A stretch of DNA of 41,574 nucleotides from Dysgonomonas sp. UBA5412 (GTDB taxonomy: Bacteria > Bacteroidota > Bacteroidia > Bacteroidales > Dysgonomonadaceae). Positions 1-8,279 of the stretch are shown here, one piece after another. The translations under genes and the position numbers were made by a program. Under the pieces are notes generated by a model. The model was given only the letters and a program-made list of their open reading frames with translations, had not been told where the DNA came from and did no database searches. The stretch covers positions 1 to 41,574 of the forward strand of contig DHNQ01000015.1 of NCBI GenBank assembly GCA_002409595.1, written 5' to 3'. Each line of letters starts with the position of its first letter. Position 1 is the stretch's first letter.

Positions 1-2870
1 CTATTCTGTCTAATAAAAACGCTCAAATTTTTTATACCTTCCTTTTTGACAATGCAAGCCTGTGTTTCTTGTCGGTTTTTATCCTTCTGAAACATTAAAA
101 TATTCACATCCACAGTAGCTTCGTCAAATACATTAATGCCAGCAAAGTCTACCAATAAGACCGGATTTGTTTTCTCTACGAGATATTTACGCATACTTCC
201 CCCATATCCTGCACGCATCCATTTGTTTGAAGTAATAAATGAAAGAAAATAATTTTGTCGAAGAATATTATTCCCCAATTCATAGAATAAACAATAAATA
301 TCTCCGGTACGTTCAAAGGTCTCAAACTCCATCTTTTTATAGATATCAGTTATCTCGCCCATCGATTGAAGTTGGATATAGGGCGGATTGCCTATTATAG
401 CATCAAAACCAATAAAGTCCCCATCTTCATTTAAAACTTCAGGGAACTCAATTCGCCATTCAAACGCATCTTGATAAATTCTGTTATTCTTAATTTCATC
501 AATAATAGTTGCATATTTTTCAATGCTTTTTTGAGAAATATCAATTTTCTTTTGTAGCTCTTTCTTCTCTTTGGAGGTTAATTCGAAAAGACTAGGGGCT
601 GTTAGATCCGAAAATTCCTTTCTCGCCTTTAATAAAGCCTTACTATTCTTATCATTTTTACTGATTTCGATTTTCAAATTACTTTTGATGTCTTTGATGA
701 ATTGCTCCAACTGTTTCTTATCCTGCTTATTATGTGCATTCCTATAATTATTAACGGCCTCTTTGTATTCTGATATAGAAATGTTTAGTCCACGCAGAAT
801 CGGCTTTAAGTTCTCATCTAAGCCAAAGCGACTAATCAGCGAATTTCCACACTTGATATTTATATCAATATTAGGTAGAGTTTCTAACTGACTTGTTCCC
901 GATTTATAATAGGTGTGCTTCAACAATTCGATCCAAAGACGAAGTTGGCATATCTTCACCGAGTTGGGATTAATATCGACACCAAACAAGCAATTTTCGA
1001 TGATTGTCTGCTTTTCGTGGAATAAAGTTTGCTGTACCCTTTGACTTTCGTGTTGATGAGGTTGATATTTGAAGATGCCAAATTCGTTATCACTGATTAT
1101 CAATTCATCATTTTCTATGCTAATCTTATATCCTCTCAACACTCGCCCATCTTTATCGGCAAGGATACCCAATTCTGATTTAAGATAAATCATCTCATTC
1201 AGACTCGACACAAGAAAATGTCCCGACCCTACAGCCGGATCGCACAAACGGATGGAGTTGAATATATCATTTGCTTCCTTAATATCGGATATCTTATTGT
1301 GCAAATCTACAACAGTTTTACATTCCCAGCCTTTTGTCTCGTTAAACTTTTGTATAACAGTACGAGTTATGGTGTCCCGACACATAAACATAGTGATAAA
1401 GCTTGGGGTAAAGAACGAACCGTCTTTATACCCATTTATTTTCTCAAAAATTAGTCCAAGAACAGAGGCAGAAATCAGGGCTTTATCTTCTTCTTGTATA
1501 TCTTCAGAACTTTCGCTACTAAAATCGTAAGCATCAAGAAACTTGAGTAAGTATTCTAATGGAGTAAATTCTTTTAATTCTGCATTTTTGGTTTTTAATA
1601 CAGATTTGGAATATAATTCTATTTTTGCTTTATCTCGAAGAGCACTTATAGCAATGGTATCACCTTCCAAGTCTGTCGGTTCGAACAACGAGCTGTTCAG
1701 GTACGGAACATGCAAAAAACGGTCTTTCAGAATCCCCTCTCGTCGATCATCTTCTTTGCGAGCCAATATCTGAAAGAATAAGCTGTTCAAATCATCATAT
1801 CCCTCTATCTTATCGGTCGAAAGGAAGGAGTAGCGCCTGTCTCCGTTATGGTATTTTATGATCTGTGCTTCGAGCAGTTTCAAAAATAGAACACGATTGA
1901 CCCAGGTAATACTCAAATCAAGAGCTACATTGTATAATTGTTCCTCGTATGTACTTCCATATTGTTTTGTGTTGGATAGTCGAGCTATTTTGTCCATAGC
2001 ATCCAATTCGTTCATCGCATTTTCTATAATCGAACCATTGTCGCGCTTACCTTTTGCTTTTCGTACAATGAACTTTTGAGATTTTTCTTTTACCTCTTCC
2101 AAGCCTAAAATGTGGAGCAATTCGGCATAGAATTCTTTGTTGAGCTGGTTGTAATCGTTAGCAAACGATAGCTTCAATAGGTGGACGGGAGACAAGAACT
2201 TGTAGAGAGCGATGAGCTTTTTGTCGTCTTCTCTGTCCGCATTACGTAATATTTTATCATAATTGCGAATGTCGAAGTGTGTGTATTGGATCTCGGATTT
2301 TACCTTGTCAATCTCTGGAGCTGCAACATCTTTGTAAAAGAAGTCTGTTGTTTTTCCGGATAAAGTTCCCTTGTCAAATTGCTTGAATTTATTATGTAGA
2401 GACTTATTTTGATAAAAGAGTTTCTCGAAATCCTGTGCATCAAACACAAACCATTCATTGATGTTGGTTATGATCAGATAGCGTAATTCGAAGTTCTTGG
2501 CTTTGCTCCTTTCTCTGAAGTAATACAATACAAGTTCCTGAAAAGCCTTAGCATTGAGGTTTTCCTTGCTCACCATTTCGCCCTTGTTGCTTGGCTTCTT
2601 TACCTCAATCAATACACCGACAGGCGAATCTGTATTCTTACCGTTGTGAATAACAAGGTCGGCATAGCCCTTGGTATTGATATAATGATTGTTTTTGTAA
2701 TATACCGAGTTGAGAAAATCGGTAATGAGATTTTTATGAAACTCCTCGCTCTCCGAATCATTTATCTTATCCAACAAAGAAATGAATTCTTTTTTGAACA
2801 GCTCTATTTCTTTTCTTTCGGGTTTCTGCTTTAAGTATGCGGGATTTAGAGATTGCTTGGGTGTTTTCAT
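1..2870 (-). CDS. Type IIG restriction-modification enzyme (Eco57I-like), 3' end outside window
   Basis: A single open frame runs from an ATG at 2870 to the left edge without a stop, so about 956 residues are visible and the C-terminus (probably the target-recognition part) is missing. The start reads MKTPKQSLNPAYLKQKPERK, typical of Bacteroidota type IIG enzymes. Near the N-terminus is a PD-(D/E)XK nuclease signature: YADLVI with Asp71, then IEVKK with Glu89 and Lys91. The class I N6-adenine methyltransferase motifs follow: DPAVGSGHFL (SAM binding) at about 544-553 and the catalytic GNPPYIQ at about 827-833. One polypeptide therefore carries both cleavage and adenine methylation. It starts 13 bp after the mrr stop and is probably cotranscribed with it. 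The family call is firm; the recognition sequence cannot be told. Confidence 0.93.
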   Translation of the reverse strand, partial: MKTPKQSLNPAYLKQKPERKEIELFKKEFISLLDKINDSESEEFHKNLITDFLNSVYYKNNHYINTKGYADLVIHNGKNTDSPVGVLIEVKKPSNKGEMVSKENLNAKAFQELVLYYFRERSKAKNFELRYLIITNINEWFVFDAQDFEKLFYQNKSLHNKFKQFDKGTLSGKTTDFFYKDVAAPEIDKVKSEIQYTHFDIRNYDKILRNADREDDKKLIALYKFLSPVHLLKLSFANDYNQLNKEFYAELLHILGLEEVKEKSQKFIVRKAKGKRDNGSIIENAMNELDAMDKIARLSNTKQYGSTYEEQLYNVALDLSITWVNRVLFLKLLEAQIIKYHNGDRRYSFLSTDKIEGYDDLNSLFFQILARKEDDRREGILKDRFLHVPYLNSSLFEPTDLEGDTIAISALRDKAKIELYSKSVLKTKNAELKEFTPLEYLLKFLDAYDFSSESSEDIQEEDKALISASVLGLIFEKINGYKDGSFFTPSFITMFMCRDTITRTVIQKFNETKGWECKTVVDLHNKISDIKEANDIFNSIRLCDPAVGSGHFLVSSLNEMIYLKSELGILADKDGRVLRGYKISIENDELIISDNEFGIFKYQPHQHESQRVQQTLFHEKQTIIENCLFGVDINPNSVKICQLRLWIELLKHTYYKSGTSQLETLPNIDINIKCGNSLISRFGLDENLKPILRGLNISISEYKEAVNNYRNAHNKQDKKQLEQFIKDIKSNLKIEISKNDKNSKALLKARKEFSDLTAPSLFELTSKEKKELQKKIDISQKSIEKYATIIDEIKNNRIYQDAFEWRIEFPEVLNEDGDFIGFDAIIGNPPYIQLQSMGEITDIYKKMEFETFERTGDIYCLFYELGNNILRQNYFLSFITSNKWMRAGYGGSMRKYLVEKTNPVLLVDFAGINVFDEATVDVNILMFQKDKNRQETQACIVKKEGIKNLSVFIRQN

Positions 2871-2883
2871 GGTGTTTGTATTT

Positions 2884-3798
2884 CTATTCTTCAAAATAGT
2901 CACTATCAATTTTCTTTACTTCGTAAGTATGTTGTGTTGCCACTCCTAGATTATAATCAATCATAAGCTGAGCTAACCGATATCCATCAATAAGTACAAT
3001 TTTAGTTTCATTCCTTGGAACAAACTCCAAGGCATCTTTTGTAAATGACGATGTGGTTATAAATATTCCTTTCTTAGCACCTTGCCCGGCTAACGCCCCA
3101 ACAAACTTGTGAATTTCCGGGCGTCCTACGACATTTCCCACCTGCCATCGTTTTGCTTGAATGTAAATTATATCCAAGCCTAGTTTATCTTCTTTTATTG
3201 TTCCATCTATACCTTCATCTCCACTTTTCCCTATTGCCTTACCTGCATCTTTCATAGAGCCTCCATATCCCATTTTAACCAATAATTCAACAACAAGACG
3301 TTCAAAAAAAGTAGGAGAAAGCTTTGATATTCTGTCTAATAATTCTTGAGCTAAAGCTTTTCGTATGTTTTGGTATGAATCCTCTAGAATTTCTTCTGGT
3401 GTTTGAAAAACATCTTCTGTATGAGAATTTCTTTCCTCTGAAGAATTATCTTCTTTTTTCAGATTCTGAAATTCTAGAAATTCAGGAAACTGCTTCAAAA
3501 AAGATACATTTATTTCTTTCGGATTTTGTTTTAATATTTCCAGTCCTCTAGGAGTTATTGTAATATGCCCTCTTCTAGGCGATGCTAAAAGTCCTGATTT
3601 TTTTAAATAAGTCCTTGCCCAACCAACTCTATTACCAAATAAGAATGTTTGTCCACTAGGCAATAATTCTTTTCGTTCTTCTTCTGTTAGTTTAAACTTA
3701 TTTGCTAACAGTTCTACGACATCATTTAGGCGATATTCTTTTCCATTTTGCACAACCTTCAGTAAAGGAAGCATTATTGTTTGGTAACTAGGGATCAT
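2884..3798 (-). CDS. mrr: Mrr-type restriction endonuclease
   Basis: 304 aa. The N-terminal part (from IPSYQTIMLPLLKVV) matches the winged-helix Mrr_N domain. The C-terminal half is an Mrr catalytic domain of the PD-(D/E)XK fold: GDEGIDGTIKEDKLGLD followed by IYIQAKRW, with an Asp and the Gln-x-Lys form of the catalytic triad usual in Mrr. These are type IV enzymes that cut modified DNA. An upstream in-frame TTG at 3804 could also start it, but the ATG at 3798 gives the family's usual beginning. It is the first gene of a probable two-gene operon with the type IIG enzyme downstream and has its own promoter box at 3827-3834. An Mrr next to a methylating enzyme must tolerate that enzyme's methylation mark; this is inference. 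Confidence 0.93.
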   Translation of the reverse strand: MIPSYQTIMLPLLKVVQNGKEYRLNDVVELLANKFKLTEEERKELLPSGQTFLFGNRVGWARTYLKKSGLLASPRRGHITITPRGLEILKQNPKEINVSFLKQFPEFLEFQNLKKEDNSSEERNSHTEDVFQTPEEILEDSYQNIRKALAQELLDRISKLSPTFFERLVVELLVKMGYGGSMKDAGKAIGKSGDEGIDGTIKEDKLGLDIIYIQAKRWQVGNVVGRPEIHKFVGALAGQGAKKGIFITTSSFTKDALEFVPRNETKIVLIDGYRLAQLMIDYNLGVATQHTYEVKKIDSDYFEE

Positions 3799-3826
3799 AT
3801 TCAAACCTATTATTTTATAATTAGAA

Positions 3827-3834
3827 CAAAGTTA
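3827..3834 (-). promoter_or_regulatory. -7 promoter box of mrr/type IIG operon
   Basis: On the minus strand the sequence TAACTTTG matches the Bacteroidota -7 consensus TAnnTTTG. It lies about 29 bp before the mrr ATG. No strong -33 TTG at the right spacing is seen. Confidence 0.5.
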
Positions 3835-3894
3835 ATAAAATCAATTATATAGAACTGTAGCAATAGCTATAATGAATTAGTTATCAGAATTATT

Positions 3895-5064
3895 TCAATA
3901 ACTCAACCCTAGCTGCCACAACGGAATAACATTCAAAAATCCATTTTCAATATCATCTTTCACAATATAGCCATTTTCAATATCTTTAATCTGCTTTTGT
4001 CCTTTGCTTTTGCCCCCAACTTCAAAGGTTTTATCAGCAATCAAAAAATCGGCAACAGGAGATGTAAAAACGTTATGTTTCACTCGCATCTGATTTAAAA
4101 AGAATGTTTCTCTAATATTGCCAATATTAGGAGTGTTTTCAGCAAGATTGTAAATCAGATTGGTATTGTCTAAATATATCTTATCCACCTTACCCAATCC
4201 ACGAATACCTCCGGTATTATCTCTAAGTTGAGCTATCATGCCAGCTTCTTCGATATACAGGCAATAATCCGAAATATTGTTGCGACTGGCAGATAATATT
4301 TCTGCGATCTTGCTCATATTGGGTTTGAATGGTGCACTTTTAGAGATTATAGCAAGTAGCTGTTTCAATTTTCGTCCTGTAGCCACATTCATATCAGCAT
4401 ACATTGGTATGTCATTTTCAAGCGTTTGGTTGATGATTTGGCCTAAACGGATATCAAAATCTTCTTCTAAGGCAAAGGGATAATACCCCCTTTTCAGATA
4501 ATCGGCAAAGAGGGGCAAGGGACGTTTTAATTCAGATATTTCAACTTTGTGTTGTAGTATCTCTTCTAACGAATATGTATCTGCCGATATATTGTGAAAC
4601 AATTTCAGATACTCACGGAAAGACAAACCTTGCATCGTGTACATAACAGCTCTACGACTTAGATCGGAAACTCCTTTTTTTATATCCAATACCGAAGAGC
4701 CTGTGAATACTACCTTGAGTTCTTTGTGATAATCATAAATCAGTTTCAGTTCCTTCGCCCAATCTTTGTATTTATGAATCTCGTCGATGAAGAGGTATTT
4801 CCCTCCATACTTAACAAAGGTATCTGCAAGTTCAGTAATTCTATTGTCTACAAAATAAAAATCTTCGGCTGTAACATAAAGTGTTTCAGCAGGGTTTAAG
4901 TTTTGCTTGATATATTGTAGAACGAGGGTTGTTTTTCCTACTCCACGAGGACCTATAAGACCAATCATTCGGCTTTGCCAATTGATCTCGTCATACATAT
5001 AGCGTAAAAAGCCCGTATCGGTTTCTTTTATCAGTTTATTGGAGTATTCGAATAGCTTTTCCAT
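3895..5064 (-). CDS. AAA ATPase with C-terminal DUF4143
   Basis: 389 aa. The N-terminal AAA domain has a Walker A motif GPRGVGKTTL at about residues 38-47, a Walker B LFIDEIHKY near 95-103 and a sensor-like VVFTGSSVLDI. The second half fits DUF4143, ending in a nuclease-like segment (FLIADKTFEVGGKSKGQKQI). Proteins of this architecture are common, often horizontally spread, and their role is unsettled. The length is normal for the family. It is transcribed alone: its promoter region contains a TAnnTTTG box and a 17-bp palindrome. It sits between mrr and a recombinase remnant, so a defence or mobile-element association is possible but only by position. Confidence 0.9.
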   Translation of the reverse strand: MEKLFEYSNKLIKETDTGFLRYMYDEINWQSRMIGLIGPRGVGKTTLVLQYIKQNLNPAETLYVTAEDFYFVDNRITELADTFVKYGGKYLFIDEIHKYKDWAKELKLIYDYHKELKVVFTGSSVLDIKKGVSDLSRRAVMYTMQGLSFREYLKLFHNISADTYSLEEILQHKVEISELKRPLPLFADYLKRGYYPFALEEDFDIRLGQIINQTLENDIPMYADMNVATGRKLKQLLAIISKSAPFKPNMSKIAEILSASRNNISDYCLYIEEAGMIAQLRDNTGGIRGLGKVDKIYLDNTNLIYNLAENTPNIGNIRETFFLNQMRVKHNVFTSPVADFLIADKTFEVGGKSKGQKQIKDIENGYIVKDDIENGFLNVIPLWQLGLSY

Positions 5065-5080
5065 AAGTTATCTGTTTTTA

Positions 5081-5113
5081 CAAAGATAAGTAAAATTGCA
5101 CTTAAAAAGTGCA
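5081..5113 (-). promoter_or_regulatory. Promoter and palindromic operator-like site of the AAA/DUF4143 gene
   Basis: The -7 box TATCTTTG (minus strand, 5081-5088) fits TAnnTTTG. Eight bases upstream lies a perfect palindrome, TGCACTT-AAA-AAGTGCA (5097-5113), covering the -33 region. Such placement suits a repressor or activator site. No regulator gene is adjacent, so autoregulation or a distant factor is possible. Confidence 0.55.
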
Positions 5114-5333
5114 TAATGTAGAAGATATTGCACTGCAAGGAATACAAAATAGGGTTTAATTCCGTTTGAAAAGTTTGGGTTCTTACTCCTTTTTCTTACC
5201 TTTACCTCAAGTTCTTAGAAAAAGTTATAAAAGCAAGACACTGCAAAGCGATCATTTTTTACGCTACCAAAGTGTTGCCTGTATGTTTTAGATAGTTTTG
5301 TAAAAGCAAGATATACAAACGAATAGAGGGACA

Positions 5334-5354
5334 GTTCGAGTCCCTTCATCCGCA
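5334..5354 (+). other. tRNA 3'-end fragment, likely attachment-site (att) scar
   Basis: The stretch GTTCGAGTCCCTTCATCCGCA reads exactly as tRNA positions 53-73: G53, the T-loop TTCGAGT, T-stem CCCTT, acceptor strand CATCCGC and discriminator A. No tRNA body lies upstream: the expected 5' T-stem AAGGG is replaced by unrelated bases. It is thus a 3' fragment only, as left when an element integrates into a tRNA gene and duplicates its end. The implied acceptor 5' strand, GCGGATG, would suit a tRNA-Leu, but the isoacceptor is a guess. The segment can also fold as a short hairpin (AGGGAC/GTCCCT). A serine-recombinase remnant ends within it. Confidence 0.55.
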
Positions 5355-5807
5355 CTGAGAGCGACAAATTGAATTAATTTTCTTTTTGTCGCTTTTTTCA
5401 TTCTTATAACTTTCTATTTTTGTGTTGATTAAATGAAGGAATGAATTGTGCTTTGGAGTTCGATAACCTTTGATTTTTTGGTCATAGAAAACACCTTCAG
5501 GAAATACCAAATTTTGTAATTTTTCTTTCTTTACAATATCAAAATCATTCCATAAACCGCCTAATTTACAAGACATTTGCAGTGCATAGTCTACATATGG
5601 TTCGTAGTTCGATAAATTTATTTCAGCAATTTCAAGTTTTTGCTTCAAATCGTTCAATTGTGGTGTAAATTCACTACGAACTGCATCATATATATCTTTT
5701 TCTATTTCACCACACCCATATTTAACTTTGGCTGTTTGTACTTTATTTTCAATCTCTGTAATTCTTGTTTTAAACTGTTTTTGTTGATTTATAGCAATCT
5801 TCCTTTT
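5346..5807 (-). pseudogene. C-terminal remnant of a large serine recombinase
   Basis: An open frame of 153 codons with no convincing start; it is closed upstream by TGA at 5808-5810. The translation contains a coiled-coil-like stretch (ITEIENKVQTAKVKYGCGEI), then LQNLVFPEGVFYDQKIKGYR, which resembles the C-terminus of Bacteroidota large serine recombinases (the IFPEG..YD...YRT pattern). The catalytic serine resolvase domain, the recombinase domain and the zinc ribbon are absent, so the gene is dead. Its stop codon lies inside the tRNA-like fragment at 5334-5354, which suggests the gene once abutted an attachment site. The last residues (SICRSQCG) are probably encoded by that junction. Confidence 0.7.
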
Positions 5808-5967
5808 TCAAAAGAGTATTCTTTGATAAAACCTTCCTTTTATTATTTTCTTTTTAAATGGCTGACTTATCAGTTGTAAAGAAAAAATAATACTCAGATT
5901 ATTGTAATTGACGAGCACTCTCCTAAAGATGATGATCTCTTCAATGGATAAATATTAAAGCAATATT

Positions 5968-5975
5968 TATCTTTG
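5968..5975 (+). promoter_or_regulatory. -7 promoter box of GNAT gene
   Basis: TATCTTTG matches TAnnTTTG, 21 bp before the ATG at 5997. Confidence 0.5.
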
Positions 5976-5996
5976 TGAAAAACTTGAAGATTTAAA

Positions 5997-6521
5997 ATGG
6001 AAAATATTATAATAAAAGAGGTATCTGCAAAAGGAATAGAAACATTACAAATTATCGGGAAACAAACTTTTTTTGAGACATTCTCACAGAACAATACTCA
6101 GGAAGATATGGACAAATATCTAAATGAGAATTTTGCCATTGACAAATTATGTGCCGAGCTCAATAACCCTGACTCTTCTTTCTTTATTGCTTGGGATCAA
6201 GAGAGACCTGTTGGTTACTTAAAATTAAATACGGGAAAGGCTCAAACAGAGAAACAAGATGAAACTGCATTCGAAATTGAGAGAATCTATGTCTTGAAAG
6301 AATATCATGGAAAAAAAGTCGGGCAATTGCTCTATGAAAAAGCAAAACAAATTGCACTTCTAAAGAATGCTGATTATATCTGGTTAGGAGTATGGGAGGA
6401 AAATCCAAAGGCTATAAAATTTTATAAGAAGAATGGATTTCTTGAATTTGGTAAGCATATCTTTAAACTAGGTAATGATGAGCAAACGGACATTATGATG
6501 AAGCTTGAATTAAAAGAGTAA
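5997..6521 (+). CDS. GNAT family N-acetyltransferase
   Basis: 174 aa, the usual length for one GNAT domain. It shows the N-terminal segment IGKQTFFETFSQNN seen in PaiA-like (spermidine/spermine) acetyltransferases, the strand FEIERIYVLKEYHGKKVGQL forming acetyl-CoA-binding motif A (a variant of R/Q-x-x-G-x-G/A), and the C-terminal WEENPKAIKFYKKNGFLEFG motif B. It should transfer acetyl from acetyl-CoA to a small amine in the cytosol; a polyamine is a reasonable guess from the PaiA-like features. It stands alone, converging on the AraC-type regulator whose stop is 11 bp away. Confidence 0.88.
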   Translation: MENIIIKEVSAKGIETLQIIGKQTFFETFSQNNTQEDMDKYLNENFAIDKLCAELNNPDSSFFIAWDQERPVGYLKLNTGKAQTEKQDETAFEIERIYVLKEYHGKKVGQLLYEKAKQIALLKNADYIWLGVWEENPKAIKFYKKNGFLEFGKHIFKLGNDEQTDIMMKLELKE

Positions 6522-6532
6522 CTATAATATAC

Positions 6533-7531
6533 CTAAAAAGCAGTCCTAAAATTATGCCTGTATTCCATTGGGGATATTTTTATATTCTTAGAAAATACTT
6601 TTCTCATATTGTCAGAAGATCCCAAGCCGCATAAAGAGGCAATCTCTTTCATAGATAGAGATGTGTCTGTTAGATATCTACAAGCTGTTTCAATCCTCAA
6701 TTTTTCAATATATCTTGCAGGTGTAATGCCTGTTTCGCGAAGGAATACACGGGCAAAGTTTCTCGGACTCATTAACACTTTTTCTGACAGATCTTCTATT
6801 GTTATTGTTTCTTGCAAATGCTCATAAATCCAATTACAAATAATTTGTATTGGTTTATAATCTGTTTTTTGATAATTTAGAATAGAGCTATACTGAGATT
6901 GACTACCGGGACGTTTCAGGTATAAGACCATTTGTTTTGCCACTTCTAAAGCAAGGGGTCTATTGTAATCTTCTTCAACCAGGGCTAAGGCAAGATCCAT
7001 TCCGCTGGATATACCTGCGGAGGTATAAATATTACCATCCTTAATAAAAATAGGATTACTGTCAACCTGAATATCCTTATACTTATTACCCAGATAATCG
7101 CATTTTTCCCAGTGGGTTGTAACTACTCTGTTTTTGAGAATACCAGCTTCAGCTAAAAAAAAGCTTCCTGTACATATAGAACATATTCTATGTATTTCCT
7201 CAGACTGTTCTGCAATCCACTCAAGAACATTTTTCGAAAGTTTGTATTGCTCTACCAGAGCATTCGGGACTCCAGGTATCAAAAGAGTATCAATAGAATA
7301 TGAAATCGTTTTGATACTTTCTTCACATTGTATTGTAATACCTGACGCAGTCCGAATGCTTTTCTTTCCACTAATAGAGACTGAATGTAATTCGTACACA
7401 AATTCAGTTTCTATATTATTCCGCTGAATATATTCTAATGCCTGTGAAAAGACTTCATAAGGTCCTGTTATATCCAATAACGTAGCATCAGGTATAATTA
7501 AAAATACAATATGTTTAATCCGATTTGTCAT
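6533..7531 (-). CDS. GlxA/FtrA-type AraC regulator with DJ-1/PfpI domain
   Basis: 332 aa. Residues about 6-190 form a DJ-1/PfpI (class I glutamine amidotransferase-like) domain, opening HIVFLIIPDATLLDITGPYE and carrying a Cys at the nucleophile elbow (ICSICTGSFFLAEAGIL). Residues about 225-325 are an AraC/XylS double helix-turn-helix (IEDLSEKVLMSPRNFARVF and MKEIASLCGLGSSDNMRKVF). This is the usual architecture and length. In this family the amidotransferase-like domain is thought to sense a small molecule. It is divergently transcribed from a GNAT acetyltransferase, a natural candidate target. Confidence 0.92.
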   Translation of the reverse strand: MTNRIKHIVFLIIPDATLLDITGPYEVFSQALEYIQRNNIETEFVYELHSVSISGKKSIRTASGITIQCEESIKTISYSIDTLLIPGVPNALVEQYKLSKNVLEWIAEQSEEIHRICSICTGSFFLAEAGILKNRVVTTHWEKCDYLGNKYKDIQVDSNPIFIKDGNIYTSAGISSGMDLALALVEEDYNRPLALEVAKQMVLYLKRPGSQSQYSSILNYQKTDYKPIQIICNWIYEHLQETITIEDLSEKVLMSPRNFARVFLRETGITPARYIEKLRIETACRYLTDTSLSMKEIASLCGLGSSDNMRKVFSKNIKISPMEYRHNFRTAF

Positions 7532-7537
7532 ATCTCA

Positions 7538-7545
7538 CAAATATA
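7538..7545 (-). promoter_or_regulatory. -7 promoter box of the GlxA-type regulator gene
   Basis: Minus-strand TATATTTG fits TAnnTTTG. It ends only 6 bp before the ATG, so the transcript would have almost no 5' leader if this box is used. Confidence 0.4.
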
Positions 7546-7603
7546 AGATTTATTTGGCAGTATTGGACGCTATATTGTCATTTAAGACAATTCGAATTTA
7601 AGT

Positions 7604-7611
7604 TACTTTTG
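7604..7611 (+). promoter_or_regulatory. -7 promoter box of second GNAT gene
   Basis: TACTTTTG fits TAnnTTTG. It supports the start at 7660 rather than an earlier one, since transcription would begin downstream of 7611. Confidence 0.5.
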
Positions 7612-7659
7612 TCATTAAAATATATAGAAATTCAATGCAAATTAGACAATCAAGGTAGA

Positions 7660-8091
7660 ATGAAAGAAGAAAGATTTTTTAAACTTCTATCAATTCAAGA
7701 TATTCAGGAAATAGCAATCTTAGGACAACAACTGAATCCATCTTTGGGTATAGGGGATGCCAGAGATTATCTTATTCAGATGTTTGAATTCCAAAGCTAT
7801 CAATGTTTTGGTTTATATATAGGTCAACAACTTGTTGGGATTGCAAGCGGATGGATAACTGTTCGGTTATACTCTGGCAAACAACTTGAACTGGATAATG
7901 TGATAATTGATTCAGAAATGCAATCAAAAGGATTGGGGAAATTCTTTTTCAATTCTATTAAAAATTGGGCTAAAGCTAATAAGTGCTCTACAATAGAATT
8001 GAATACTTATGTGAAAAATGCAAGATCGCATAAATTTTATTTCAGTTTAGGTTATTCTATTCTGGGATTCCATTTCCAAAAATATATATAA
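7660..8091 (+). CDS. GNAT family N-acetyltransferase
   Basis: 143 aa from ATG 7660 (MKEERFFKLLSIQDIQEIAI). The open frame extends upstream to 7525, but that part is not protein-like and overlaps the promoter box at 7604-7611, so the later start is chosen. Motif A is visible as LDNVIIDSEMQSKGLGKFFF (Q-x-x-G-x-G/A variant), and motif B as NARSHKFYFSLGYSILGFHF. The substrate is unknown. It faces away from the GlxA-type regulator over a shared intergenic region and may be under its control. Confidence 0.87.
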   Translation: MKEERFFKLLSIQDIQEIAILGQQLNPSLGIGDARDYLIQMFEFQSYQCFGLYIGQQLVGIASGWITVRLYSGKQLELDNVIIDSEMQSKGLGKFFFNSIKNWAKANKCSTIELNTYVKNARSHKFYFSLGYSILGFHFQKYI

Positions 8092-8279
8092 TTATAAAAA
8101 CTACTAAAAAATAAATAGAACAAGATAAGATATAGTTTATATTCTGCCCTATCCTATTTTACACCTAAATACTCTACATGTTATGCTCTATCTCATTTTG
8201 TATGTTAGTAATGAAATATTCGTCTAAAAAAGCTATTTTAACGTAGGCTTAAATTCTTATTCTGAATTTACATTGTTGC

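Noticed and set aside
1218..2834. Several plus-strand open frames of 60-90 codons opposite the left-hand enzyme.
   Set aside because: They mirror the type IIG gene on the other strand and show no protein-like features.
7525..7659. An upstream extension of the second GNAT gene by 45 codons.
   Set aside because: The extra residues are not GNAT-like, the start lies in the regulator gene, and the -7 box at 7604-7611 lies inside it.
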